Below are positions 1 to 11,296 of a stretch of DNA of 64,000 nucleotides, piece after piece; within the stretch, counting starts at the first letter, position 1; every line of letters begins with the position of its first letter. Made by a program: the position numbers and the translations under genes. Origin of the DNA: Erpetoichthys calabaricus (taxonomy: Eukaryota > Chordata > Cladistia > Polypteriformes > Polypteridae); assembly GCF_900747795.2 (NCBI RefSeq), contig NC_041400.2, forward strand, positions 199,000,622 through 199,064,621, in the 5' to 3' direction. The notes beneath the pieces were generated by a model. It saw only the letters and a list, made by a program, of their open reading frames with translations, was not told the origin of the DNA and did not search any database.

Positions 1-308
1 AGCGGGCATTTTTAACTCGTCTCCGTCTCACCTGAAAGGAAATCAGAAAAACTAAAATGAGACTCCAAGATGGGCCACCCGCCGGCCCCCTTCCCTTTTG
101 TCCCCACGCCAGACCGGACGGCGGGGGCGGAGGATGCTTGACCTGCCCTGTTTGTTTGTGATGAAGCCGAGCTGCCTGATTAAACCTCCGAGAGCCGCTG
201 CTTTCCTAAGAGGCCACGTGACCGGCATTCCAGACATTCTCCTGGGGCGGAGACGCCGTGGGACAGATTAGAGTTCACATGCAAGAGTGCGCCCGCGGTG
301 GGCACGCT
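1..308. other. igfbp7 3' flank / likely 3' UTR
   Basis: This stretch lies downstream of the igfbp7 stop codon on the minus strand and probably holds its 3' untranslated region. I see no minus-strand AATAAA or ATTAAA signal here, so the poly(A) site may lie left of the window. Nothing else is recognised. Confidence 0.4.
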
Positions 309-1610
309 CTACTTCATGGGGCCTCGGTCTGGCCTGTGTGCCTGCTTCATACCCAGGCTCGGGGTCGGGATGTCCTTGAGTGACTCCACAACGTGAATGG
401 TCGCCATGGCTACAGCTTCACCCTTGGCATTGGCAGCATGGCACTCGTATTCGCCTCCCTCCTCCTTCCCGAGTGGTGAAATCTGAAAGAGAAGCAGTTG
501 CTACATCAGCTGGTGGTTTATAGCGCCTTCACCCCAACCAGCCTGTCCCATGCTTACCAGCACCCAACCTGTCACTTCGTGTTTCTCTGGCCCACCACGC
601 GTCTGCACTGCCAGGTTATCCCGATCTCCTGGTAAAAGCTCCACCTTCTCCCTTCGGTGCCCGCTGCTCACAACCTGTGAAGACACACCAGGTTAGGGAA
701 CAGCCACCAGGCAAGAGCAAAGGTGGAATGGGCACCTCACCTTTTTCCAGGTCAGCAGGGGCGTTGGCACTCCAATGACTTCACAGCTCAGGTACACCTG
801 CGCCCCGCTGATGTTCCAGATGTCCTTGGGGGGGATGGTGATCCTGGGCGCTGTGAGAGGAGAGACAGGTCAGTGGGCACAGGGGCGTACATGCTGTTTC
901 CTTTGGCCTGGCGTGGACCTTCGCACTTGGGTTTTAACAAAACAAAGCGCCGGCCTGAGAAGTTCTCAGCAGCGGGGAGGGGGAGCTTGGGGGGCGTTCA
1001 TGTTGGCCTTGTCTCTACACGCACACCCCGGAATGCTGGCAGCTGAGCCCGCAGGGCCCCCACCAGAATAAGGAATGCCAAATTGCAGTCAACAACCGCC
1101 CATGCCCCTGCCCTCACGCGGACCGGGCACGCAGTGGGAGAGACCCTGCTGAGAGTGGCACACCCGTCCAGCAGCGGGCAGCCCGCACATCCTCTTCACC
1201 GTCTCTCTGCACCCCTGGCCGGCCCCAGCGGCACTCACCTTGGTCGCAGGCTCCCTTGCGCACCTGGCGGACGGCGGCCCCGGCGGCTCTCAGCTGGCAG
1301 CTGCTCCCGTAGCTCTTGCCGTCGCTACCGCACACCTCGCCGTCGTTTTTACACACGCACTGGCCCGCCTGCCTCTTCGCCTTCTTCACGCACTCCATGC
1401 CGGGAGCGCAGCGTCCTCCCGGTCCGCCGCCGCGCCCCCCGCACGGCTCCCCTTCTCCCGCCGCGCACACTGAGCAGCAGCCACACAGGTCCGTCACCGC
1501 GCCCCAGGAGCAGCCCTCGCGAGGTAGCGGAGCACAACCGGAGGGGTTGCACGGTGGAGCGCAGCGCATGGCACAACGAGCAAAAGGCACACCGGCAGCA
1601 GCGACAGCAT
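309..1610 (-). CDS. igfbp7: igfbp7: insulin-like growth factor-binding protein 7
   Basis: Secreted matrix/angiogenesis-associated glycoprotein of the IGFBP-related family. Four coding exons on the minus strand: 1610-1239, 850-741, 674-558 and 482-309 (stop 311-309), all with GT-AG borders and matching phases. Exon 1 carries the cysteine-rich IGFBP module with the LCGCCSVC signature, followed by a Kazal-like module ([13 protein letters not shown]). Exons 2-4 encode one Ig domain ([17 protein letters not shown], then [20 protein letters not shown], then [14 protein letters not shown]). These Ig segments match IGFBP7 much better than its paralogue IGFBPL1. Oddities: the signal peptide [17 protein letters not shown] (from 1610) is one frame away from the mature domain. 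The only in-frame upstream Met (1659) gives a non-hydrophobic leader. The C-terminus after KDIPTPSLG also differs from the short mammalian tail, so an unrecognised fifth exon is possible. The next gene, cox18, lies on the same strand upstream. Confidence 0.93.
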
Positions 1611-1645
1611 GACGAGCGACTGGGTAGCGAGAGGTCGGCGCGCGC

Positions 1646-1801
1646 GTTTTAAGAGGCAACTGGACACGCCCCTAAGTGAATTCGTACGTCAAAAGTGCGC
1701 AGCTGGACACGCCCCTCCTGCCCTGTTTTTGTGCTTCGAGGCCACGCCTCTCGGTCAGGTGACTCCCATGTTCGAGAAGCTGCGCAGCTGGACACGCCCC
1801 T
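1646..1801 (-). promoter_or_regulatory. igfbp7 promoter with repeated CACGCCC/E-box unit
   Basis: Upstream of the igfbp7 start, a TATA-like TCTTAAAA lies at 1646-1653 (minus strand). The motif GCAGCTGGACACGCCCCT occurs at 1699-1716 and 1784-1801, and with one change at 1656-1673. A decayed copy is suggested near 1735-1752. The three clear starts are 43 and 85 bases apart, as if from a roughly 43-bp tandem unit. Each clear copy joins a CANNTG E-box to a GC/CACC box (GGGGCGTG) of the kind bound by KLF/SP factors. A regulatory role is inferred. Confidence 0.5.
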
Positions 1802-2440
1802 TTGCCCGGCCGCTGTTGCTTATTTTGGTCCAAACACTTCGCAGCTGGCAGTGGCACTGGGCTCTGTAAAAAGAAGGCACCATATCGGTCTGACGTCAAT
1901 GGTCGAAGCTAGAAGCCCCCTCAGCCCCATGAGGCCAGCACCAAGCTTGTCGCTGCTCCATCTGTCACAGTGACTACAAGCTTTCAGTTCCCTCAGATGG
2001 TCATTCGTGCCCTTGATACGCAAAGTGTTTTCAAGTGAAAGGCGGACAAGTCCGGCCAAGCTATGAGCGTCACACTGGCTTTCTGGTGCCATCCTTGTAA
2101 TGTTCCCAGTGAGTCGCCCCATCGTGTCACTGCACTTTTCTCTCTAACCCCCCCCCCCCCATATTTCTGTCCTTTTACCTGTTCGGCTCTGCACTTCTGT
2201 ACTATGGGATTTGTGCCACTTAAACTGATGGGCAGCCAGGAGTGAATGGCGTGCACCAGGCACAAGTTACCCAGCATGCCGCATGTCAGTACAGTATGAA
2301 CACGGCCAGAAGTTCAAACATCTGTGGGCATCATGCCACATTCAAAGATGCCCATCCACGCTGCCCATGATGTGCCCATCGGAGAGTGAGTGACCGCTGC
2401 CCGACGTCACCTCCTGCTGGTCACACAAATAAAACTCGGA
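1802..2440. other. igfbp7-cox18 spacer
   Basis: Spacer between the igfbp7 promoter and the cox18 3' end. It holds a C-rich run at about 2149-2161, one more GCAGCTGG box at 1841, and no exon or repeat that I recognise. Confidence 0.4.
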
Positions 2441-2461
2441 GGCTCTTTGATTCACACAGCT

Positions 2462-2467
2462 TTTATT
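2462..2467 (-). terminator. cox18 polyadenylation signal
   Basis: TTTATT on the plus strand reads AATAAA on the minus strand, about 245 bases after the cox18 stop codon. This implies a 3' UTR of roughly 260 bases. Confidence 0.6.
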
Positions 2468-2710
2468 TCAGTCTTGTGCCCACCGCCCCTTTGTCTTGTA
2501 CATTTGCGGTCACCTCCACAAACTGTCACACACCAGTAAGAGCAGACCACCTGTCTGTAGTTGGGGCGACATCACTTCAGTCTGTCCCCCCAGGTGCCTT
2601 GTCTGGTGGGGTGTCTGTGCCCGCACCCCTCGCTCTTATGCCAAAGTAAACCCCAGAGCCGCTCAGTCCATTGAACCCGCCACGGTGCAGTGCAGCGGGG
2701 GTGCACCATC

Positions 2711-5700
2711 CTACCTGGGCAGCCTGGCCCGCAGAGCCCCCCAGAGGTCTCGATAGGGAGTGTCCGAGTCGTTGTGGCCGCGGGGAATGTGACAGAGCCG
2801 GCGCAGGGTGGGCGAGCGCAGCAGCAGGTTGTGCAGCAGGCCCACGGCGCTGGAGGTGAGCCAGTAGAGCGACATGGACTGCAAGAGAAAAGAGGCAAGG
2901 TCAATGGGCAAGGGCGAGTGCCAGGGCCTGCAAAACCCGCCGGAGGGCTGCTTACCGAAGGGACTGTGGCTGCCACCGGAATCATGACGAGCGAAATGCC
3001 ACGCATAAAGTGAGTGACCCACGTCTGGAACTTTGTCGGCTCCAACTTCCTTGAGGCGAAGATCTGTGGGAGACAATGGATATGGGCATTAGGGGTGAGA
3101 GAAGGGGGCATAAAAGGGGCAGCCTGCATCTAATGATGACCAATCCGAGGTCACAATGAGAGAGCCAAGCGGCCCACCGGTCTTAAACCTGCAGTCACAG
3201 AGTAACACCAGTGTCGCCATCTCCTGGCTCAGGCTGGCATTTGTGACTGAGCCCAGAACTACCCAAATAAGCAGCCATGATGGCTGTGGGCACTCACCTC
3301 GATGATGAGCAAGTTGAGAAGACCGAGGGACACAGGCATGAGCCACGTGGTGTCAGGCAGTGTGAGGTCAGGAAACCAGAGTGCCCCACCGGTGCCAAGG
3401 GCTTCATGTACAGCTGAAATGACAAAAGCACAAAGTGGGACGAGGCGGGCATCACCTCACCTGGGCCACCAAACTCCACTTGCCACCTACTGCGTTCCTT
3501 CATTTTCAAACCACTTATCCAGGACAGGCAGGGGGCACCAGCAGGGGGCACCAGCCTTAGCCTAAGGCCTCACTCAGAGGTCTGCACTTCTCACCCCCCT
3601 GTAATGTAGAACACTGGAGTCGCCATCTCAGCGTGTGCGCCATCGCCCAAACCCACAGCCGGGGGTCCAGATCGTCATGTCACCTCCTGGCTCACCAGCA
3701 CAGACTGGTGTCATCACATCTCACACCCCTCATCCGTTCACTTGTGAATAAGACCGCGAGGTACTTCAGCTCGCCTCAGGTCTGGTGGTGCCCACCCTCA
3801 TCCCAGCCCCACCGTCCCACAGCTCGATGAAGTCCACGTTGGCCTTGGAGCTGCGTCTTGTAGACATCTAACTGGACTTCCGACCTGACGTCCTGCCCAT
3901 GAAAATCACAAGCAGGACAGGAGACAAAGGTCAGCCCTCTACGATTATATGGGGGGCCGTCGTCAGGGACTCTGTACTCTCCCTGCACTCCCTCCTGAGC
4001 TGCTTTAGTGCCTGGACAGCATCCACGTTGGTCCTCCTGGATCGGAGGCGACCCCCAGATACTCACCCTCCACGCCATGTGGACAAATGCCAAGCCCCAG
4101 TGGTCACCTCAGCCCACTAAAACCGAGTCACGAGGAAGGGTGCAGGCCCCACCATGAACTTGAGTGGCGGTCTGTAGGGGGCGCTCCCGAAACACAGGGG
4201 GTTATGGGTTAAAGGCGGAGGCTGGGTGGTGGGGGGGTTTGGGAGACACAGCAACAAGACCAGAGCGGCGGTCCTCTGCGGTCTGCCCGAGCACACGGCC
4301 CCCTCGCCACCTCTTCGCCCTTCTTTCCCGGCGCTGCTCGCCCCTCCATGCTGGACATTGCAGAATGGCTGCCTTCCCAAAATAGACCCCTAAACTGGCC
4401 ACCAGGGGTCACTCACAAGTCTAGGAATGACATCTGGAGACAGACGTCTGGCTTTGTTGACATGGTGCCATCCTGTACCCCTGCTGCTCACCCCATGGCA
4501 GGTCCAGGCGTTTCTTACTGCAGCCTTAGACGTCCCCTCACCCAGCATTGACCTCCGGCTTTGAACGGCTCACTCATCGTCATCGTCGTCCAAGCGTGTG
4601 CTGCCCAGGTGACATCCCTCAGGTAAGGCAGCAGGTGAGCCTGATGCTCCTCAGCTGCCACCCACCCTGGTGACATCAAGAACCCCATGAGGCCCTCGAA
4701 TCATTTCATGTGCAGCTGGAGAGCTCAGGGGTCTCGCTCCGCTTCACACACACAGGAAGTCCTTACCTGCCCCGGTGTCGGATGTCCCCAGGCTCAGGTT
4801 CCGCAGGGCAAAGGACACAATGAGCCACATGGGCAGCTGGACCCAAATGAGAAGGCTGGCTTTGAACGGGTGGCAGTTGTCCCGCACGTAGAGCTCGGCC
4901 ACAATGCGTCGCAGGGTCTTCTTAAAGTGAAACCTGCAAAACGAGAGGAAGCAGACAAGGAGTCGGTGACACCTGCGGGCCCCCCGAATCAGGCTCACCT
5001 GCCCAACACACCTGCGGGCCCCCCAAATCGGGCTCACCTGCTCTGGGTGGAGAGGTGACCAACAGATGGGGGGGCCTTGTAAGTACATGGTGTGTGCCAG
5101 GGCTGCCCGTCTGCACCCCCCTGAGGCCCACCCACCTCTTCAGGAGGTCAACACATCATACCCGTGTTGTGGGCTTCCTGCTCTGCTTGCCACCTTGTAG
5201 GGTGGCACACACCCACTTCTTCATTACTATGCTGGCATAAACCTGCAGCAGCTGGTCCTGATTTTGCTGTCCCCGTCCCCATCGGCCACCATTAGACTGG
5301 CATATTGTGCGGCACAGACTCAGTGTTAGCAGTACAGCGTTTTGTGTGCCCCCTGCTCCAAGACCCAATGCCCCCCTACAAATTGCGGTGCCACATGGCC
5401 TTTCATCCCGCAGATTTATGGCTGGCGTAACTACCCACGCGCCAGGGGGCCGCTTTGCACTTCTGGCACATTGCATTGTTTTCACTCGACTTTTTCTTTC
5501 TGTGATGCCAGCTTACTGCAAATGTCAATGCACACATCTGAACAACGCGAGTTCTGCGATGGCCTCTGTGACCCACGCTGGCTTTGACAAGGGAGGTCCA
5601 AACAAGACCCCCAGTGGATGTCGCAGACCCTTGAAACTTGACAGACGTCGACGGAGGTTGCAACTTCTCTCCAGTTACTTTCGTAATGTCTGCCCAGTCA

Positions 5701-8700
5701 GGTGCCCAGTAACGAATTTTATTAACTTTGTATTTGTGCCAGTGGACTCCACGGCCACCGGTGCCCCCATTCCTTCTATTACAGGATGCCCCACTCCTGA
5801 CGTCCCACAGGTGACACTCTAAGCGCTCGCCTCTCTCGTGTGACATTAGACAGCCGTCATCACCTTGGGGTCGTCCTTACGGAGCGCGACGTGAAGCTGT
5901 GGGTCAACCTGCACCAAGCAAAGCTCCAGACGTGGGCATCGTGTGCCACAATGGTGCTGTCAGCGAGTGTCCACTGCAGATTCAGCACATGTCCTCCGTG
6001 TCACACGTGTTGTTGAGCTGTCACAATCAGGACAGGTGACACGCCTTTCTTTGTGTGCTTTTCTGTCATTTGCACACGAGGGAGTGGCATGGCATTGCCT
6101 GATCAGTAAGATTGACGTGCCCCTCGTGTTACCGCAGACCACCAAAGCACAGGGCTTAGCGATCCACATGTCCACTGACACAAACTGTGACACTTGCTGT
6201 ATTGTGATCTGTTCTTATGGAGCCAGCGTCCCACTTGTCCTCACAATCACGACTACTTTGTCTTTTTGTCACACAGCCGATGTCGCAGCATACTGAAGCC
6301 TCACCAGGCACATCTTGGCATTTCGGTCACAAAGTGCCACATCAGGCATCAGTTGGATGGCCTTCACATCATCATCTTCATCATTGATTTGTTCTAAAAC
6401 TGCCTTGATGGTTTTACATTTGCCGCCCCGAGGTTGTGGGTTCAAATCCCACCACTGACACCTGTGTGACCCTCAAGCAAGTCACTTGGAATACCTGTCA
6501 CCAATCGTATCTCAAATGTTGGAAGTCGCTTTGGATAAAAGGCGTCAGCCAAACGTGTAAATGCACCGTACCTGTCTAGGCGATCAGCGCAGAGCTCGGC
6601 GTTAATATCCGCAGTGCACCATCCTGTTATACGCCATTTGATATGGGATTTGTACAAGCAGGGCTAGTGTTTGGGATGCGCCATCTGTTGGAATGCCAGA
6701 GACATGGCAATCAGGCAGACAGACAGACAGATGGACGGACACTAACCCCTTTATTTATTACAGCATCCACTCGATGGCCACCGAATATGACCCCAAGTGT
6801 CACTCGGGCTTAAAAACGTAAAGCTGATCCTTATGCGTCACCCCATGGCCAACTCGGGTTTAACCGTAATTGTACTCCGTGTACGCCAAGGGGCTAAATA
6901 GCAAAAAGTATACATGAGCCTTGAGAATAAACTGCTGTGTCAAACGACGCAGTGGCCTTTCTAAACATCAGCAGATCTGAGCCCACCAAGGACCAGCGTG
7001 GTGCTGAGCCATGCCATGCTTGGCCCGCTTATCCAACTGCCACGTTCATTCTTGGACGTTTGGCTGTGAAAATGGCTGCATCGTTTCACGACACGATTAT
7101 TGTAAAGTGCCACTCTTAACGGACTGCGAAACACAAACCTGCCACGTCTGAGGTATGTAATTAAAGTCCCCGTCACTCACAAGGGACGTGTTCAGTCGTA
7201 ACGCTGCCACTTCTGGAGCAGCTGGGATTTTATCACCATTGTGTTAACAGAACACAACAGGCGCCACCATGTTGGCATTGTGCTCCCGGGACGTGACACT
7301 CAAGTCTCAAGGGGACAAGTCTCGCTGCGGGCATCACTGCAGTGTCCCAGACACCCCCAAGAGACTATCTCGATGCCCGTAGCTTCATACTGAGGCTGGT
7401 GAGACATCAAGTGACATGCCCTGTGGCACATCAGTACAGTGATGTCACAATGAGGCCTTCCTGGCAATTCCCTTCTTTACTGGTATGTTGGCTGACAGGT
7501 GGCACTGTTTGGCACAGGATGCCCCTTCATAGACAAGGGCTGATGGGCGGGCTGCCTCAATGGAGTTTCTCAACTTATCAAGGCAGAAGACTACGCCGCT
7601 GTTTCATGCCAATGTGCCAAGTCTGCGTCCCAGTTGTGCTGTGTCACCTTGTGCAGACGGACACAATGGCGGAGCTCATGGAAGTGCAGACCCTCGTTGC
7701 GCGACATCTCTCTTTCTGTATCGGTGACCACCCGGACACGTGCCTGTCCCACACAGCGGAGCAGCCCCCGTCCTTACCGCGCTTCCTTCTGTGCCCAGCC
7801 TCTCTGCTGCGCCCGCACGGAGACCTCGTAATGCAACTGCTTGGCCAACTCTGCGATCTCTGGCTGCAGGGCTTCAACCTGATGGACAGAAACAAAGGCG
7901 TTAGTGGGAGGAAAGGGCCTGCTGCCCGCTGTCACTCTCGGCCGGATGACAAATAGCCCCCATAATTATCATAAATCTACTGATGCCAGGCACGCGAGGA
8001 GGACTCATCTCTGAAGAATCTCAGCAAGTGTCTCTGATGGAGTGGCCCGCCTGTGTGAGGACCGCCACTATGCCACACCTCATGCCACCTCGCCACATCC
8101 AAGAGACCTGCAGAGCCTTGCTGATGGCACATTTAAAACCCGATGAGAGGTGGCACAGTCCTGCACTGCCACTTCAGACTGGGTGCCCTCCCATGTCAGA
8201 CCCTTGCTGACCTGCAGATGTGAAAAGTGGGCCCCCGATTGTCACACGGCTGCCACAGAGGACTCAGCCTTGACCAGCCTTCTAACCAAGCAGCACAGGC
8301 GACGGGCACCAAGTTAATTAAATAATCAACCATGAAATGGGAAGAAAGGGGCTTAGGAACCCCCCCAATTAACCCTTTGGAGCCCTTAAAAACTTGTGGT
8401 CGGGGTCTCCGAAGTTTCACTTTAAAAACACCTTCCAGCACTACCAATCACTCAGTGCCCACCATAGGCTGGTCAGGGCGAGACCCCCAAGTGACAGCAC
8501 ACCAGCCGGCAAGGGAAGTGAAAATGTGTCTAAATAGGATGCCCGGGCAGCCATTACTGGGGCAGAGGAGTGTGATGGTGGGCAGCAGAAAGTGACGAAG
8601 ATCGCGGGGACATGTCACAGAGGAACATTGCTTTAACGTCAAAATGCCAAACTCGGGCAGCAGTGTGACGTGGCAGGGGCTGTTCTATGTCGTGCTGCAG

Positions 8701-9337
8701 CATTGTGCCCACCTGAGTGAATCGCGGACTAATGACAAACCCACCAGGGCCCTCCATTACGATTTCAGTATTCACCTTACACTGGACCACCAACGGGACC
8801 CCCACAGGATTGTGTGAAGAAGATGAACTTGCGAGGCCTTGCAAATGTTCTGAGGTCGAGTGCCACTTGGCACATGGGCTCAAGTGGCTCCTCCATTAGG
8901 CCCTGGGTGTCATGCCAGTCCTCGTCATTACCCACCTTTGCGATAATCAATGACTGATACGCCCCCAGGGGCAGCGTGACGGCTGTCCTCAGGGTGACTG
9001 TGGTGCACACAACGGTGGCCCACCACGGGAGGCCTGTGGTCTGCTGCACCGAAGTGAGGACGTCTTCTGTGAAGTGAACCACAGCAGAGTCGGCAAACCT
9101 CTCGTAGAGTCCTGGGGTGGCACCGGGAGATGGCACCGAGCTCAGAGTCCGCACACCATGGTCCACTCTGCCCTTATAACAGGACCATCTCCTGGTCACA
9201 AAGGGGGCCTTCGAGCAGGCAAAGTCAGAGAGCAATCTGCTGCCACATGGCAGACTGGCAGGCCCAGGCCTCCTAAAATGGCAGCTTGCGGATGTTGCCA
9301 GCCTGCAGGTCAGTCTGGGCAGACAGCGGCACACCAT
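2711..9337 (-). CDS. cox18: cox18: mitochondrial inner-membrane insertase COX18
   Basis: OXA1/YidC/Alb3-family insertase of the inner mitochondrial membrane. Family knowledge says it helps translocate the C-terminal domain of COX2 during complex IV assembly. Six coding exons on the minus strand: 9337-8936, 7878-7778, 4933-4767, 3413-3298, 3063-2956 and 2878-2711 (stop 2713-2711). All borders are GT-AG and phases are consistent, giving 353 residues (human is about 333). Residues 1-80 are Arg-rich and almost free of acidic residues, as expected for a matrix-targeting presequence. Hydrophobic segments follow in YidC order: TGLPWWATVVCTTVTLRTAV near residue 101, LIWVQLPMWLIVSFAL in exon 3, LMPVSLGLLNLLIIE in exon 4, then the last pair ending in SLYWLTSSAVGLLHNLLLRS. 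The hallmark ELYVRDNCHPFKA is intact. The ATG lies 11 bases inside its exon, so an upstream non-coding exon is expected. It is transcribed away from stra6l. Confidence 0.95.
4934..7777 (-). other. cox18 intron between coding exons 2 and 3
   Basis: Longest cox18 intron, 2.8 kb. Just upstream of the acceptor it holds a two-copy 39-bp direct repeat (starts 4971 and 5010, few differences), which duplicates an acceptor-like GGTGAGCC/ACCTGC-rich stretch. It also holds a SINE-like segment at 6421-6580. No other gene is seen. Confidence 0.5.
6421..6580 (+). mobile_element. tRNA-derived SINE-like fragment
   Basis: A perfect RNA polymerase III B box (GGTTCAAATCC, 6439-6449) is followed by a CCTCAAGCAAGTCACTTGG stretch and GTCGCTTTGGATAAAAGGCG. 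That order is familiar from the body and tail of tRNA-derived fish SINEs. The A-box half is weak, so the head is truncated or worn. The family name was not assigned. Confidence 0.6.
7879..8935 (-). other. cox18 intron between coding exons 1 and 2
   Basis: About 1.06 kb. I see no repeat family, RNA gene or extra exon in it. Confidence 0.4.
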
Positions 9338-10040
9338 CTTGCACCCTGCAAATGAAAGAAAGGATGAGAAGCAGAAGACGACAGGAGTCTTGCCATCTCA
9401 CAGGGGGCGGCTATGCGATCACATGAAAGGCGCTACATACAGCATGGCGCGTGTTTAATGAACCGGACGTTAAAGTGACAAAAGGACACAAAGGTGGCAA
9501 ACGTGAAAACCACAGAGCGCCTTACAGGTGGCGGTTTGGGGACGAGACGGACTCTAAACTGAATCAGTGCGCCCCCTAATGTCACAGGTTTGGCGACAGC
9601 ACAACTAAAGTGTACCGAACAGTGTGCGGCAGCAGAGACCAACCTGTCCCCCTCTCAAGAAACCGAGGAGGTGCGCCGGCAACATGCGTGGGGGGCTCAC
9701 GAAGACAGTCACTCAGACCCCCCCACCAGAGCTGTACTCGTTTAGTGAGTACACTTGTGCCCGTTTTAATGGGGTCTGCCAAGCCCCGCACAGAGCGCCT
9801 TTTACGGAGGGCACGATCACTCGGCTCGGCCTCACTGACACTCCGTGACCGCACCTGTCTGCCGCCCGTGACCCTGTAAACTCGCACGCTACTGCAGCCC
9901 GTTTGCCCGTCTGACGAGTTTACGACCCCCGCAGATGAAGCGCCTTTCACGTGAGCGACCAAAGCGCACAGTCGCTGCCGCCCACAAGTTCAGTGACGGC
10001 GGCTGCGGCTTCGACCCGAGCGAGCGTAGCCCGCGCTTAC

Positions 10041-10130
10041 CTTCCGCCCGCCCGTCTCTTCGTCGCGCTCATATGACGTTAAGGGGCGGGCACATGGCGG
10101 ACGGCCCACTTCGTCATCCTATTGGCTGAA
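10041..10130 (-). promoter_or_regulatory. cox18: cox18 promoter and probable non-coding exon 1
   Basis: On the minus strand a CGGGCGGAAG/GTAAGC donor ends at 10041. A strong acceptor (TTTCATTTGCAG) at 9348-9346 opens the exon with the ATG, so a 5' untranslated exon of roughly 50-70 bases is likely. Upstream lie CCAAT (minus strand; ATTGG at about 10120), a GC box (GGGGCGGGC, about 10083) and a CRE-like TGACGTTA. There is no TATA box. Start site and exon length are inferred. Confidence 0.55.
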
Positions 10131-11120
10131 GACCGGGTGACGCTACAGGTTTTTTTCTCTCGACAGACGCGATTGATAGAAGACGCGCGCCTTTCGTTTC
10201 CTTCCTTATGAGATAATAATTAATATATTAACATCTGAGGATTTTACAAAATAAAGGACACCCATTGATAGAATTAAACCTTTAGCTGCCTAAAGCGGAA
10301 CAATGTGTGTGTGTGTGTGTGTGTGTGTCTTACGATGTCCCAGGTTCAACTCGCATTTGGGCGCTGAGACAACTGGGTACCAACATGCAGCCTCATACCA
10401 GCTGCCCACAGGGCACCACGCGGAGTCCACCACACCCAGACACACAGACGGCTCAGCGGTGACGTTGAAACTAGAGCCACTCATGGCACAGGCAGGGCAC
10501 ACGTGCGCCCCCATCAGGCGGGCATCTCAGCTTTAATGACACCCTCAATTCTGATGCCATTGGGCATCAGCACTCTTTGCTGTATTGATGTAAGATGGCC
10601 TCCGTGGGGCGCCCCAGCGCATAGTCTGAGCACGTGTTACTTGTGTAGACCAACGGAGTGGCGCCCCCTGCTGAGTGAGGCTTCAGTAAGTAAAAAGCAG
10701 GTAGCTGATGTAGACGGACTCCATGTTGGTGCCCCCTGTGCTGGGTAAGGAGTGGTCTCCTGTTCTGCACCCAAAGGGGATGATAAAGCGCGCTGGCCCA
10801 CCTGCCCCCCCCCCCCCCACACAGAGTGGCCCACCTGCCCCCCCTATATTAAGTGGGTCACGGCTACCTGCTCCAAAGACGAGGTGATGGCCCAACGTGG
10901 TGAATTCTACCAGTGGTGGATACAGACACTCACCTGAATTCCACCACTAGGGGGCGCAGCTCCCATCTCTTACCCAAAGCTGCCCAATCACATCCGTGGA
11001 GCGTTCCCTTTGATCGTCCCTCTTGTCACACTGCCTGGACGGGGGACCCACACGTCGCGCTCCGTAGTGTCACACTTTAATGCGTCAAGAACTGACTTTC
11101 AGAAGCCCTTGAGCTGAGAG
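10131..11120. other. cox18-stra6l head-to-head spacer
   Basis: About 1 kb between two divergently transcribed genes. It contains a (GT)n microsatellite at 10304-10328, a C-run near 10807-10820, and a worn local duplication around 10645-10745 (GTAGAC followed by GCCCCCTG). No coding exon is recognised. Shared control of the two genes is possible, but each has its own core promoter. Confidence 0.45.
10304..10328. repeat. (TG)n microsatellite
   Basis: About twelve uninterrupted TG dinucleotides in the cox18-stra6l spacer. Confidence 0.95.
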
Positions 11121-11124
11121 GTGC

Positions 11125-11131
11125 TATAAAA
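11125..11131 (+). promoter_or_regulatory. stra6l TATA box
   Basis: TATAAAA lies about 170 bases upstream of the favoured stra6l start codon, with CG-rich sequence after it. It is the best core-promoter candidate; the transcription start would be near 11155. Confidence 0.5.
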
Positions 11132-11296
11132 CGCGCGGCTGTTTGCCCTCCTCACGCGGAAGTGCAGCGGGCGGCGGGCTGGCGCTCACAGGACGGCTGC
11201 TTTGTTTGCTCTGTTGGCGCATGTGAGTGGGGTCAAAGGTGCATCATGTGGCCACAGCACAGGGAAGTCAGTCAGGAGCTGGGCACGGGCAGCGCC

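Noticed and set aside
309-1610. IGFBPL1 as an alternative name for the first gene
   Set aside because: The Ig segment [20 protein letters not shown] and the following exon are near-identical to IGFBP7 and clearly different from IGFBPL1.
1083-1652. Long plus-strand open frame (189 codons) over igfbp7 exon 1
   Set aside because: It is the antisense shadow of a GC-rich coding exon whose minus-strand reading has clear IGFBP and Kazal cysteine patterns.
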